Positions 33,722 to 44,196 of a DNA stretch of 60,000 nucleotides are shown in pieces. The stretch covers positions 4,113,230 to 4,173,229 of the forward strand of contig NC_087079.1 of NCBI RefSeq assembly GCF_026151205.1, in the 5' to 3' direction. Under the pieces are notes generated by a model, which worked only from the letters and a program-made list of their open reading frames with translations, had not been told where the DNA came from and searched no databases. Numbering within the stretch: position 1 is the stretch's first letter; every line of letters starts with the position of its first letter. The stretch comes from Bolinopsis microptera. Taxonomy: Eukaryota > Ctenophora > Tentaculata > Lobata > Bolinopsidae. A program made the translations under genes and the position numbers.

Positions 33722-36700
33722 TCAGACTATTTCATCAGTTGCTGGAGTCGCTTCAGGCTCACTGTCCGAGCTGGGCCAGTCAACGTCGTCAGTCTTCTGT
33801 AATCTCTCGTTTAGCGCCTGAATCATTACATTTATTAATTAATTTAATTTAGTTAAATCTGTTCGAGATAAGGATTGTAATTGTGCTGAATAGGTTTTAT
33901 CTGAGATGTTGTGATGAATGAACCGGCCAGTTTTTTGAATGTGACATAGTACAACCAATAACCCTATGTTGTTTTCATGCACTGTTTTCATGTACATTGT
34001 TTACATGTACAATGTACATTTGTGTTTGATAGAAATGTAGTTTGAATACACTGTACCTCAGTTACGATATTATATACTATAAACTATAGAGTTACACACA
34101 TCTACAGATGTCCTACACGCGTGTAACAGTTACCTACACGGCATTATCACGGATTATGACGGACGCGGAATAATCGTCCGGACGGTTATTCCGCGTCTGT
34201 CATTATAGATCTGAAATATAATGTATTGTATTTCAGATCTATTATGATGATGTTAGAATGTCCGGGTCTTTGAACTTTAATCGATATTACAAGGTGAGGC
34301 TTTAGAATATAAACGTTTTATAATAGCCACCGCAATCACTAATTCATTCTGAAGCTCCTCCTTATCATTGTTCTACATCAAAAAATTAGTTTACAATAAC
34401 TCGGTTAAATTATTTAAAAAAAATTGATATCACTTAGGCCGAGTTAAAGGTAACTCCTAAAACTAGTCACATCCACAACACCAGTGTAACAACTATCAAA
34501 CTACTAAAACTAACTTGAAGGGCTAGCTGACAATTACTGAAACTAACTTGAAGGGCTAGCTGACAATTACTGAAACTAACTTGAAGGGCTAGCTGACAAT
34601 TACTGAAACTAACTTGAAGGGCTAGCTGACAACTACTGAAACTAACTTGAAGGGCTAGCTAACAACTACTGAAACTAACTTGAAGTGCTAGCTGACAACT
34701 ACTGAAACTAACTTGAAGGGCTAGCTAACAACTACTGAAACTAACTTGAAGGGCTAGCTGACAACTACTGAAACTAACTTGAAGGGCTAGCTAACAACTA
34801 CTGAAACTAACTTGAAGGGCTAGCTGACAACTACTGAAACTAACTTGAAGGGCTAGCTAACAACTACTGAAACTAACTTGAAGGGCTAGCTGACAACTAC
34901 TGAAACTAACTTGAAGGGCTAGCTAACAACTACTGAAACTAACTTGAAGTGCTAGCTGACAACTACTGAAACTAACTTGAAGGGCTAGCTGACAACTACT
35001 GAAACTAACTTGAAGGGCTAGCCCGCTAGCTGACAATTACTGAAACTAACTTGAAGGGCTAGCTGACAACTACTGAAACTAACTTGAAGGGCTAGCTAAC
35101 AATTACTGAAACTAACTTGAAGGGCTAGCTGACAACTACTAAAACTAACTTGAAGGGCTAGCTGACAATTACTGAAACTAACTTGAAGTGCTAGCCGACA
35201 ATTACTGAAACTAACTTGAAGGGCTAGCTGACAACTACTGAAACTAACTTGAAGGGCTAGCTGACAATTACTGAAACTAACTTGAAGGGCTAGCTGACAA
35301 TTACTGAAACTAACTTGAAGGGCTAGCTGACAATTACTGAAACTAACTTGAAGGGCTAGCTGACAACTACTGAAACTAACTTGAAGGGCTAGCTGACAAT
35401 TACTGAAACTAACTTGAAGGGCTAGCTGACAATTACTGAAACTAACTTGAAGGGCTAGCTGACAACTACTGAAACTAACTTGAAGGGCTAGCTGACAACT
35501 ACTGAAACTAACTTGAAGGGCTAGCTGACAACTACTGAAACTAACTTGAAGGGCTAGCTGACAATTACTGAAACTAACTTGAAGTGCTAGCTGACAATTA
35601 CTGAAACTAACTTGAAGGGCTAGCTGACAACTACTGAAACTAACTTGAAGGGCTAGCTGACGTCTGCGCTCAGAAACAGGATCTGTTATAATGTTAACGT
35701 TAGTAGAGAAGGTTTTCAGGTCCACTGTTTTGCTGGCTTGACGTTTTTGTAACATTCCATCTACCACCGAACTCACTGCTGAACTGTGAGGGAGATTGGT
35801 TTTAATTTTTTGATGAGAGAGAAAAGTTAAGATTTACAGCTGATTTTTCGTAAATTACATGTTTTGCTATTTTACAAATTTGTTTTCAAAGTTAAAGCAA
35901 ATTGAACCTATATTACACTTAGAGCTAAGATCTATTGTGTTATGATAGGGCGTGGCACCCCCGGCACCCCCCCCCCCCTTTATGATAGGGCCCTATCTAG
36001 GGGGGGGGGGGCCAATGGCATAAAATGGCATAAAATGGCATAAAATGGAGACTTTTTCTATGGAGAAAATGGAAAAACCCATGAGTAATTCTCCATTTTC
36101 TCCATTTTATGCCATGAATTTTGTCTTCGAAATTTCATCTTTAACACCATTTAACACCTAAATTGGACATCCTAACATGTTTATTTACGCTTACTAGGGG
36201 CGTAACAAGCTTATGAAAGCTCATAGTAGGCTACTAGATGCTTATACTAGGTTAGTAGAGGCACACTTCAGGCAAACTCATAATTACTCAAGCCTAGTGT
36301 AAAGTTATTTCTACAGGCTACAGCAGGAGTGAGTAATAGGGGAGAGTAATAGGCACTGAGAAGTGAGACCTACATCCTCGACAGTCGAAACAAGCTCGCA
36401 CTGCAAAGGGGAGGCCTGCCTTCCGAGATCGCATTACCAGGGGGAAGCCTCGAGTCCAAATTTGTGTATCGAGGGGTAGGTGCAGACTTCGATAAACCGA
36501 AAAACCAAAAAAATATTTTCGGCTTATAATGAAGAGGGTAGCATGAAACGTGGAGAAAAGTGGTTTTTAGAAAAACTTTGAAAAATGTTGACTTAAAAAT
36601 TTTCGGCCCGAGTCATTCTCGATACGTACCTCTCGTATCGAGAGCTCCCGATTCCGAGCTCTTGTTGCAAAGGGGAGGCCTGCCTTCCGAGATCGCATCA

Positions 36701-38754
36701 GCAGGGGGAAGCCTCGAGTCCAAAATTGTGTACCGAGGGGTAATTTCTAAGTCAAAATTTTTCAAAGTTTTTCTGAAAAACACTTTTCTCCACGTTTCAT
36801 GCTACCTTGTTCATTTTAAGCCGAAAATATTTTTTCGGTCAAAATTTTTCAAATTTTTTCTGAAAACCGCTTTTCTCCACGTTTCATGCTACTCTGTTCA
36901 TTATTTGCCGAAATATTTTTTCGGTTTTTCGAAGTCCACACCTTCCCCTCGATACACAATTTTGGACTCGAGGTAATGCGATCTCGGAAGGCAGGCCTCC
37001 CCTTTGCAACACGAGCTGGGAATCGGGAGCTCTCGATACGGGAGGTACGTATCGAAAATGACTCGGACCGAACATTTTCTAAGCCAGCATTTTTCAAATT
37101 TTTTCTGAAAACCGCTTTTCTCCACGTTTCATGCTACCCTGTTCATTATTTGCCGAAAATATTTTTTCGGCTTTTCGAAGTCCACACCTTCCCCTCGATA
37201 CACAATTTTGGACTCGAGGTAATGCGATCTCGGAAGGCAGGCCTCCCCTTTGCAACACGAGCTGGGAATCGGGAGCTCTCGATACGGGAGGTACGTATCG
37301 TAAATGACTCGGACCGAACATTTTCTAAGTCAAAATTTTTCAAAGTTTTTCTGAAAACCACTTTTCTCCATGTTTCATGATACTCTGTTCATTATTGGCC
37401 AAAAATATCTTTTTTAAAAATAATTTTTCTCGAAATTCTAAATTTTTCAGGTTTTCAATGGCATAAAATGGCATAAAATGGCATAAAATGGAGACTATTT
37501 CTATGGAGAAAATGGAAAAACCTATGAGTAATTCTCCATTTTCTCCATTTATGCCATTGGCCCCCCCCCCCCCTATCTAAAGTCACTGAACGTGTGGTCT
37601 GGAACAAGTTTTACACAAGGTTTATTTAAGACCAATACACAAACTAAACTAACCTATTTACTAATACCCAACTGGAACTAACCTGTATTTTATGACGTGA
37701 GGTTGAGCAGACTCAGGGAAGAATGACGCGAGGGAAAGAGCGTCAGAGAAATCACCTCTGCCAGAGTCCCTGATCTGGAAATACCTGAAATATTCCAATT
37801 GTTAACTCTAACACTTTTGTAGAATGAGATCGCAAACTATTTTAGAGATTTTTGCTAAGTTAACGTCCATATCGGTGGTACGATCTTCATGTACAAGAAT
37901 TGAAGGCGTAAACATTAAATTTCAGTGTTAGTCCAAGCATCCAATAATTAATAAATAAACTAATTGCTACTAAATAAACCATAACAATAACCTGAGATAT
38001 ATCCACGAAGAAGCAAGTCCCCCAATAGTAACAGTAAGATACCTCAACCCCGAAACTCTGATCAACATAAGAAATAAAGCAGCTATAAATGAGCAGAGCG
38101 GGAGATGTCTGACGCGCACTGCTGGCACCGCGCGCACCATCACATGATCAGGTATCAGCTGCTTCAACCCCACCAGAATACCTCCCAGTAGACCTTGTCC
38201 CCCGCTGAAGGGCGCGTAAAGGAAACTCTCTTCCCGGAGTGCAACATACCCCACGAAATATATGACCAGATTCATGGAGTAGGCGGCAATGTTGATAACC
38301 ACGATAAACTTGATATACTCCAGAGTGCCCCAAACAGGTTCCAAAAAGCGGTTACTGACTGCTAGCAGGGACAGGTTAAACACTACACATATCAGATACT
38401 TCTCAGTAAACCCCGCTGTAACAAGTTGCCATACCCGCCCAGTGAACACTTCCGCAGGGGTGAACTCTAGTGCGTGGGAGTTGTGCGCGTGGAGCAGCTC
38501 TGTTATCAGGTAGAATAGGATGTACACACCACTGACACCAGCCTGAGTGTTTTTATAGTGGTCATGTGGTTTAAGTTAAAGTTTTAAATAATCATTAAAT
38601 AATTAATCAATTGAATAATAAATTTAACGTCATTGAGATTTGAGATGTGCTTGAAGGAAATTTAACAACAATTTTAATTTTAACAAACACTCACAACACT
38701 CGGTGTTATTCTGATTTTACTCTGAATCTGTTGCAGGGAAGCAATGGGCTGCAT
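33722..38754 (-). CDS. TMEM115: TMEM115 (rhomboid-like Golgi membrane protein), five exons
   Basis: Exons on the minus strand are 38754-38695, 38542-37992, 37784-37683, 35783-35645 and 33817-33722. All join in phase to 315 residues (human about 351). The order matches TMEM115: MQPIASLQQ start, membrane segments with RFLEPVWG and GLLGGILVGLKQ, ASSWIYLR|YFQIR, GRGDFSDALSLASFFPE, SERRRQLALQ and ALNERLQ, then an acidic tail ending DEIV. TMEM115 is a Golgi multi-pass protein implicated in retrograde transport and interacts with the COG complex. Donors are GTGAGT, GTTATT, GTTAGT and GTTAGT. Intron 3 (1.9 kb) hosts a transposon-like element, and intron 4 (1.8 kb) starts with a 33-bp array copied from its own donor. 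Without the splice joins the exon pieces look like unrelated short frames. Confidence 0.9.
34157..34202. repeat. 46-bp near-perfect palindrome plus adjacent hairpin
   Basis: Arms TGACGGACGCGGAATAA... meet at GTCC|GGAC with two mismatches in 23 pairs. Directly to the right (34207-34240) lies a second inverted repeat, AGATCTGAAATA ... TATTTCAGATCT, with perfect 12-bp arms. Both lie in TMEM115 intron 4. Confidence 0.8.
34501..35659. repeat. 33-bp minisatellite built on a splice donor (~35 copies)
   Basis: The minus-strand unit is GTCAGCTAGCCCTTCAA, then GTTAGTTTCAGTAGTT. The first copy overlaps the end of TMEM115 exon 4: CAG CTA GCC CTT CAA (QLALQ) followed by the donor GTTAGT at 35644. Every unit repeats these last 15 exon bases, the donor and a TTTCAG. 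The 33-base period keeps the frame, so the exon frame stays open for about 550 bases into the intron before TAG variants stop it near 35096. Confidence 0.95.
36000..37571. mobile_element. poly-G-ended inverted-repeat element in TMEM115 intron 3
   Basis: The ends are a run of about 12 G, then CCAATGGCATAAA, and the inverse (ATGCCATTGG then C run). They are flanked by CCTATCTA at 35992-35999 and 37572-37579, an 8-bp target duplication of hAT type. TGGCATAAAA is tandem near both ends. Inside, blocks recur in direct and inverted orientation: GAGGCCTGCCTTCCGAGATC near 36409 and 36676, inverse near 36980 and 37225; TCTCCACGTTTCATGCTAC near 36790, 36880, 37120. A ~247-base unit is duplicated (about 36840-37340). 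The open frames here are by-products; no transposase was seen. Confidence 0.7.
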
Positions 38755-39160
38755 GAATACATTGCTTTGTGACATCTACTAAGCAAGTAAGTTTAATTAG
38801 CATTGAGTACTTGAATAGTTTGCTATTTCAAGCTTTGACGGTAATTAATATGAACATACTGTAACTGGTTGTGGGTTTATTAGTGTTGGATAGAGTTTAC
38901 ATAATATCAATGTACCCGAGAAATCATCGTTTTTTATTTACAAGTTAAATTGTGAAAATTGCAGAAAATATCATGTACCCGCTGTATCTTAAAAAATACA
39001 AAACTTTTATATCAGATTCAGACACAAGTTACGAGAAACACTGAAATAATTTATTAATTTTCAAACAAAATTACGAACAGCTTGGGTAAAGTGCGGGTAA
39101 AGTGGGGGTAAAGTGCGGGTAAAGTGCGAAATAGGATTGCCTCTGCAGTAGATGGACCAT

Positions 39161-40444
39161 TTAAATGGTAGATTTAAAACCTTCACTTTTATTTGAGAGA
39201 TCACTAAGGGGCTCTGCCCTGATTTTATTTTGTAAACTAAATACATTACTTTTATTAACAACGTCAACCATCATGTTCACATACGCTGCATGTTCAAATA
39301 GAACATGCATCTGTTTCTCCTCTGGAAAATATGTTGCAGATATAAAACCAGGATTACAGCCCATGAAATCGAAAATACTTCCCACAAAATGAACATTGTC
39401 CCTATCAACTTTACATCTTCCATAATCAGTGTCAGGATCAATATTGTGAAGACAAATACTATTTCTTTTAATGAAAGGGAGAAGTTTCTTTTCAACGATG
39501 GGATTGTCTTCAGTATGGGGAATATAAACAATAACCCCGGCATCCTTCCATCCTTTATCTTTTAAAGATACAATCATCAGTCCTCTACCTAGTAGAGACT
39601 GCTGATGGAATGCAGAGAAGAGCTGGGACACACGTATTTTGGCAAAGTGAACTCGCACTTTGTTTTTACCCGCGCTTTCAAAGCCCTTCACAGTACCGAT
39701 TGTTTCAAAAATCTTGAATATTATTGAACAGTCAACTTTCTTGAATGACTCCCATTCAATGACGATCGAGTTGATCATGGTTGAAAGATCCTCATTCAAA
39801 TACAAGGGTAAGTAGCTGTATAATAGAGCATCTTTCACAGGCTCATTAGGGATGCTCCCTCTACGTTTTCTTGGTAGCACAATATCTCCTGGAATTCTGT
39901 GCACTGAATCATCAGGAACAACTCTCCGGTATATCTCGTAGTCCCAAAATGAGAAGAAAATGTTTCTGACAGACTTTTTACCCCGCATGTTAGAATGATC
40001 AAATGAGTCAGGTTGGCCGGCTTTCTCTTCAACATACCTCACAACAGACTTATAATCAAAGTGTGATGCTACGGAAACAACTGCTATATAAGGAAACAAC
40101 CTGTGATCGTATGTTGAGGAATAAGGTGTGATTGGTTCAAACGTGTAGTTAACAACACGTGAATTAACAGCATGATATCTATGAACACTATCTTTAAAGC
40201 TCACAAAGCAACTGTTGGGATCCCCAGGAACAGGCTGAGACCCACAAACACCCCCAAATAATAGACTTATGTGTTTCCGTAGTTTGAGGAAGCCTACCTC
40301 CTGACTATCATGTGCGGTTGCTTTTACCATGTTACGAAATTGTGGTGGATTTATCTTGTGTTTGGTGTTGTACTGACAACCGCTGGATATGCATCGTTGT
40401 AGGAGCCGCTTGGAGGAGCGTGTGAGAACATTGGATAAATGCAT
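39161..40444 (-). CDS. unrecognised 427-residue protein
   Basis: A single open exon from the ATG at 40444 to the stop at 39161. The first ~50 residues are rich in R, K, S and T with almost no acidic residues (MHLSNVLTRSSKRLLQRC), consistent with a mitochondrial presequence. The remainder is a soluble mixed alpha/beta composition. The segment around residues 238-290 (IIFKIFETIGTVKGF ... NKVRVHFAKIRV) has a beta-alpha-beta look that could be RRM-like, but no RNP motif is clear. A CCCTCAG lies 5 bases before the ATG, and an AATAAA lies about 110 bases after the stop. It sits between TMEM115 and ADAT3 on the same strand, only 406 bases from the TMEM115 start. Codon structure and length make it a real gene; the function is unknown. 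Confidence 0.7.
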   Translation of the reverse strand: MHLSNVLTRSSKRLLQRCISSGCQYNTKHKINPPQFRNMVKATAHDSQEVGFLKLRKHISLLFGGVCGSQPVPGDPNSCFVSFKDSVHRYHAVNSRVVNYTFEPITPYSSTYDHRLFPYIAVVSVASHFDYKSVVRYVEEKAGQPDSFDHSNMRGKKSVRNIFFSFWDYEIYRRVVPDDSVHRIPGDIVLPRKRRGSIPNEPVKDALLYSYLPLYLNEDLSTMINSIVIEWESFKKVDCSIIFKIFETIGTVKGFESAGKNKVRVHFAKIRVSQLFSAFHQQSLLGRGLMIVSLKDKGWKDAGVIVYIPHTEDNPIVEKKLLPFIKRNSICLHNIDPDTDYGRCKVDRDNVHFVGSIFDFMGCNPGFISATYFPEEKQMHVLFEHAAYVNMMVDVVNKSNVFSLQNKIRAEPLSDLSNKSEGFKSTI

Positions 40445-40791
40445 TGTACCTGAGGGTTTGCGTTTTGTGAGAATTTAACAGTAGTTGTCAAATGTCAATG
40501 TTAGATTTAGATGTTCATTGTTTATTTAGGAACATTATATTGTATGTGGTATTATTTCATTATTTGCATTAACAGATTCATTAATCTTGAATATTGATCA
40601 ATGTAATAATGACAACTTTAGCAGAAAGTAAAGTAATCAATCACATAAATAAAATTTGCTCCACCCAAAGGACAAATGTTTAAAAAGGATCTTTAAAGGA
40701 GTCATGAATTCGACTGAAGCAATGTAAAAATCCAATGAAAACAGTAGAATATAATATAAAATCATGGTACCGGACTTGGAGTTTGGACTTC

Positions 40792-41760
40792 TTAATCTCC
40801 AGTTATCGAAACATTATAAACCTCGAAGCTGTGATTCAGCGCAGAAATTTCGTGTAATTTTGCTTCAATAAGACCTCCGAAATCCTCCCTGCGTTTCCCA
40901 AAAAATATTCTTTTAATCCGGGAGTGAACAAGAGCCATAGTGCACATGACACATGGCTCGATAGCAAGGTAAATATCATATCCAGTACAAAGATAATCAT
41001 CAGGAACAGAAGGGTCCGTTTTAGTCTTCTTCACAGGCTGTGAAACATGTTCCGGTCCACGCTTGCCATTACCATTGCATGACGTTAAATCACATGGACT
41101 TTCTGAAGAGATAAGGTTTCGTTTATTTTGTCTCAGAGATATCTTATCTACAACTTTCATAGTGGCATGTCCCAACAAGCTGTCTGTGCAAGTAGAAGAT
41201 GTAGCTATCACTTCCCCTGTCTTAGGATTAACTACTATTACAAAATTCACTGATAAATTTGTTCTGACGGATGCTTCTTTACACTGTGTTAAAAGATTTG
41301 ACACCCTGTTTATTATCAACAATTTCTCGTCTTTACTGAAATTCAGCCCTGCTATCTTATTTTCAAGTTCTCTATTAGGATGAAAAGAAACAGGCCATTG
41401 ACAGCTCTTCCTTTGTGCCTCTATTAGAGGCAAACAAGAAGGTACTGTCACAAGAAGTAAGTCACCAGGCGAAATACCTTTATCAGGATTATTGAGAATA
41501 CTTATCAAGTGGTTTGATGTAGCAACTGATATCTCCTCAGGGTTTTCAAACTGGGACTGTAGCTGAGATACTTTACAGATAAGAAGTAGGCAGGAATTAT
41601 CGCGCTGGATGACCCGTTTAAATGAAGGTAAGGGGAACTGGGTGGTTACCACTCGGATAAGAGAGCTCAGTAGTGTTCTGTTGAGTACGCGGAGAGCAAT
41701 AGCAGATTCTGAAGGTGAGGTGCGGTCCAGTACTGAGTCAGGGAGAAATGCTTTTATCAT
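40792..41760 (-). CDS. ADAT3: tRNA-specific adenosine deaminase subunit ADAT3
   Basis: A single exon of 322 residues. The C-terminal cytidine/deoxycytidylate-deaminase domain shows GHATMKVVD (zinc-ligand His), then after a charged insertion YLCTGYDIYLAIEPCVMCTMALVHSRI with the PCxxC zinc ligands, and KRIFFGKRREDFGGL. ADAT3 is the non-catalytic partner of ADAT2. Together they convert A34 to inosine at the wobble position of several tRNAs in nucleus and cytosol. The catalytic glutamate of HAE is replaced by threonine, as expected for this pseudo-deaminase (valine in vertebrates). The N-terminal ~150 residues resemble the tRNA-binding extension. TTTTCAG lies 8 bases before the ATG. Confidence 0.88.
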   Translation of the reverse strand: MIKAFLPDSVLDRTSPSESAIALRVLNRTLLSSLIRVVTTQFPLPSFKRVIQRDNSCLLLICKVSQLQSQFENPEEISVATSNHLISILNNPDKGISPGDLLLVTVPSCLPLIEAQRKSCQWPVSFHPNRELENKIAGLNFSKDEKLLIINRVSNLLTQCKEASVRTNLSVNFVIVVNPKTGEVIATSSTCTDSLLGHATMKVVDKISLRQNKRNLISSESPCDLTSCNGNGKRGPEHVSQPVKKTKTDPSVPDDYLCTGYDIYLAIEPCVMCTMALVHSRIKRIFFGKRREDFGGLIEAKLHEISALNHSFEVYNVSITGD

Positions 41761-42369
41761 TATTTGATCTGAAAATGGTTATTTACTCTAGAAAGTATCT
41801 AATCTATATCTAATCATTTGTTTCCTATCGTAGAAATTTATTTGAAGTTTTATTTCTTATAGAATAGTAGCCAAATAAATGACCTCAATTGACAATGTAT
41901 GCTATGCACAATATGCACGGACAGAAACAAAATTTTATTGTAAACAAGTTAAAATATACGGTAAACCACAGAATTATAATTTAAATTGCAAGGCAAATTT
42001 TTCTCACTGACATTCCACACCTTTCAGTTATTGAGTGCCAATCATAACTAATAAAAGACGCATTCATTATGTCAAATTTATAAATCTTCAATTTCGTGAC
42101 AAACTTGAGGCCTCTTCAACATAAACTTATAATATAAAAAGGTGATCAATAATAGTATTTTATGCTAAATTGCCAAAATCAGTACTATTGCATCAAAACA
42201 TTAGAAAGTAATATTTTGTAAAGCACTCGAGACCTGAAATATGCCAACCCATCACAGGTAAACATTTACAATTTAAATAATAACAAAATCAAATTATCAA
42301 AACTGGCAAATTTGGTAAATTCACAAAAATAATCAAATTTATCAGTAACATTTAATGCAACTTAGAAGA
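41761..42369. other. intergenic between ADAT3 and TMEM199
   Basis: AT-rich. It holds the 5' flank of ADAT3 and the 3' untranslated region of TMEM199. No further gene was seen. Confidence 0.6.
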
Positions 42370-43185
42370 TCACAATGTCCTTAGAAGATAATACAGTTCG
42401 ATAGCAGCAATTCCAAGTGCAGCAGTTAGTCCCGAACAAATACAGGTTACTGGCTGGCACCCTATAGAACTTGTGAGAGCGTAAAATGCGATGAACATTC
42501 CAGCCACGGTTATAAAACAGTTTATCACAGCGCTGACTTCTCTTTTATGAGATCCCTGAAATAGTTTTAATATTGCATACCAGTAAGCTGCATTAAAATC
42601 TTGATCTACGTAGGTTTTTTATTTCGACTACTAATTGAAATACAATCTGGCGTAACTATGCACCTATAACTATAAGATCATGTCGTCAAAGAGTTTTGGC
42701 TGCATGCACGTTGGTCTGTGATTCCGTCCGAATAATAATTGTTGGAAAAACCCTTATAAAGTTTCTTTCAAATTCTTACCTAGCTGATTTTGATACTAAC
42801 ACAAATTATCTGAAAGCTTGTGAATCAAACAATTTGTCTTATCACTGATATGTTTCCAAAATCCACCTCCAGTTCTAACCTTAAAATACTCATCAGTTTT
42901 TTTGTCCATGCCTTTTGTAAGTTGCTGATACTCCAGCTGCTGTAACCGTGCCTTGTACGCCTTCATCTCTTCAGGGGTTTTAACCTTTTTCTGAGGGTAA
43001 AAGTTTGCCCACTCAATATCACTCCCTTGCAGTAGTTCGAATAGACATGAAAATTTGTTCTGGCTATCCCTGTGCTTTATCCACTGTTGTTTTAGATCTT
43101 CGTATGATATTTCAGTATCCTCTGTGAACTTTTTGTCACAACCATGTAAGAACTCTGATAGTTTTCCTTCGATATGAAACTTCAT
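42370..43185 (-). CDS. TMEM199: TMEM199 / Vma12-like V-ATPase assembly factor, two exons
   Basis: Exon 1 is 43185-42880 and exon 2 is 42555-42370. The donor is TTTAAG|GTTAGA and the acceptor ATTTCAG, phase 0, giving 163 residues (human TMEM199 is 208). The N-terminal half is cytosolic and helical, with FELLQGSDIEW and PEEMKAYKARLQQLEYQQLT, matching the Vma12/TMEM199 pattern LHELLEGS ... ARLEKI..EEY. The second exon encodes two membrane segments (AVINCFITVAGMFIAFYAL and CSGLTAALGIAAIELYYLL). TMEM199 works with CCDC115 in the ER-Golgi to assemble the V-ATPase V0 sector. Reading straight through the donor would give a false C-terminus. TGTTCAG lies 13 bases before the ATG. Confidence 0.78.
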
Positions 43186-43548
43186 AACTCACAACCTACT
43201 GAACAGTATTACATTATCATATTATTAGTAGGTTATTAGTTTAAGGAAACGTTGAGAGTTTTTTGATGCGTGGATCATTAATTATTACAAAACATACAGA
43301 TTATCAACATATTAAAACAAAGCTGTATTTTACTCTCATAAATATTAGATACAAAAGTTGGGTTGAACGAGAAAGTCAATTAAACTTTAAAATTCACATC
43401 AAAAGGAAGTGGGTATATCCAATATTATCATTCAAAATTCATACATATGAAACACTGTACAAAATATTTTTTATTCGGACACAACCAGAAACACACAAAT
43501 TAGGCAGGAAATCTTCGTTACATCGGATCATAGGAAACAGAACAAAGG
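43186..43548. other. intergenic, no gene seen
   Basis: AT-rich. The plus-strand open frame here runs into the MITE and is not supported. Confidence 0.5.
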
Positions 43549-43556
43549 GGTTCACG

Positions 43557-43628
43557 CAGTGGCGAAACTTTGCTTGTTGGCGCCCCCCCGCTCAGTGACG
43601 AAAAGCGCCCCCCTAAAATTTTTGGTCC

Positions 43629-43665
<37 letters not shown>

Positions 43666-43891
43666 TCGGGTACTTTTTTTCTCGCCCCCCTACAGCTTTT
43701 TGCGCCCCCTGAAGCAAAAAAGGGTACCCCAAATATTTTTTTCGTGTCGGCCGAACGCTAAATTGGACAGGGAAATACACAAACAAGGCGTTTTTTCAGT
43801 GAAAGGGCCTAAAATTCAGGAAAATTGCGCCCCCCTTATACGGCGCCCCCCCCGCACAGCGGGGTCTGCGGGGCCCTAAGTTACGCCACTG
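43557..43891. mobile_element. hAT-like MITE, 335 bp
   Basis: It starts CAGTGGCGAAACTT and ends AAGTTACGCCACTG. It is flanked by a perfect 8-bp duplication, GGTTCACG (43549-43556 and 43892-43899). The interior has an A run of about 30 and several GCGCCCCCC tracts, with no coding capacity. The termini and target-site length are typical of hAT elements. Confidence 0.9.
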
Positions 43892-44196
43892 GGTTCACGT
43901 GCTCAGAACATTTGCACTTATCAAAACGGCAGCCATGCAAACATATCATCTTGATCCTTAATAAGGGGGCTTTTATTCTATCAAAAATTATAATATATAA
44001 AAAATTACGAAACATATCATGAACTACACAAAATGGAACCCTTATATCAGTCAATACATATAATATCAGATAGGAGTATTTTTCAATTCGGTGGTAAAAT
44101 TAAATCTGACGAAATCATTTGAAAGTGATGTCAACACTTCTCGAACATTTACAATGATTCATGAATTGATTTGAAAATGATTTCAGGTGAAGAAAT

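Noticed and set aside
35096-35776. 226-residue protein made of LALQVSFSNCQ repeats
   Set aside because: The first 46 codons are TMEM115 exon 4. The repeat part is intron 4 beyond a GTTAGT donor, and the true next exon is at 33817. Kept as a splicing question, not as a gene.
36560-37380. Several overlapping open frames on both strands
   Set aside because: They come from inverted and direct repeats of the poly-G-ended element, have identical translations in several places, and show no splice or domain support.
37970-38527. TMEM115 as a short single-exon protein ending LLLWFI
   Set aside because: A donor at 37991 joins to 37784 and restores the conserved SSWIYLR-YFQIR...GRGDFSD sequence. The stop at 37970 is intronic.
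43559-43879. Lys/Pro-rich 106-residue frame
   Set aside because: It lies inside the 335-bp MITE and translates its poly-A and C runs.
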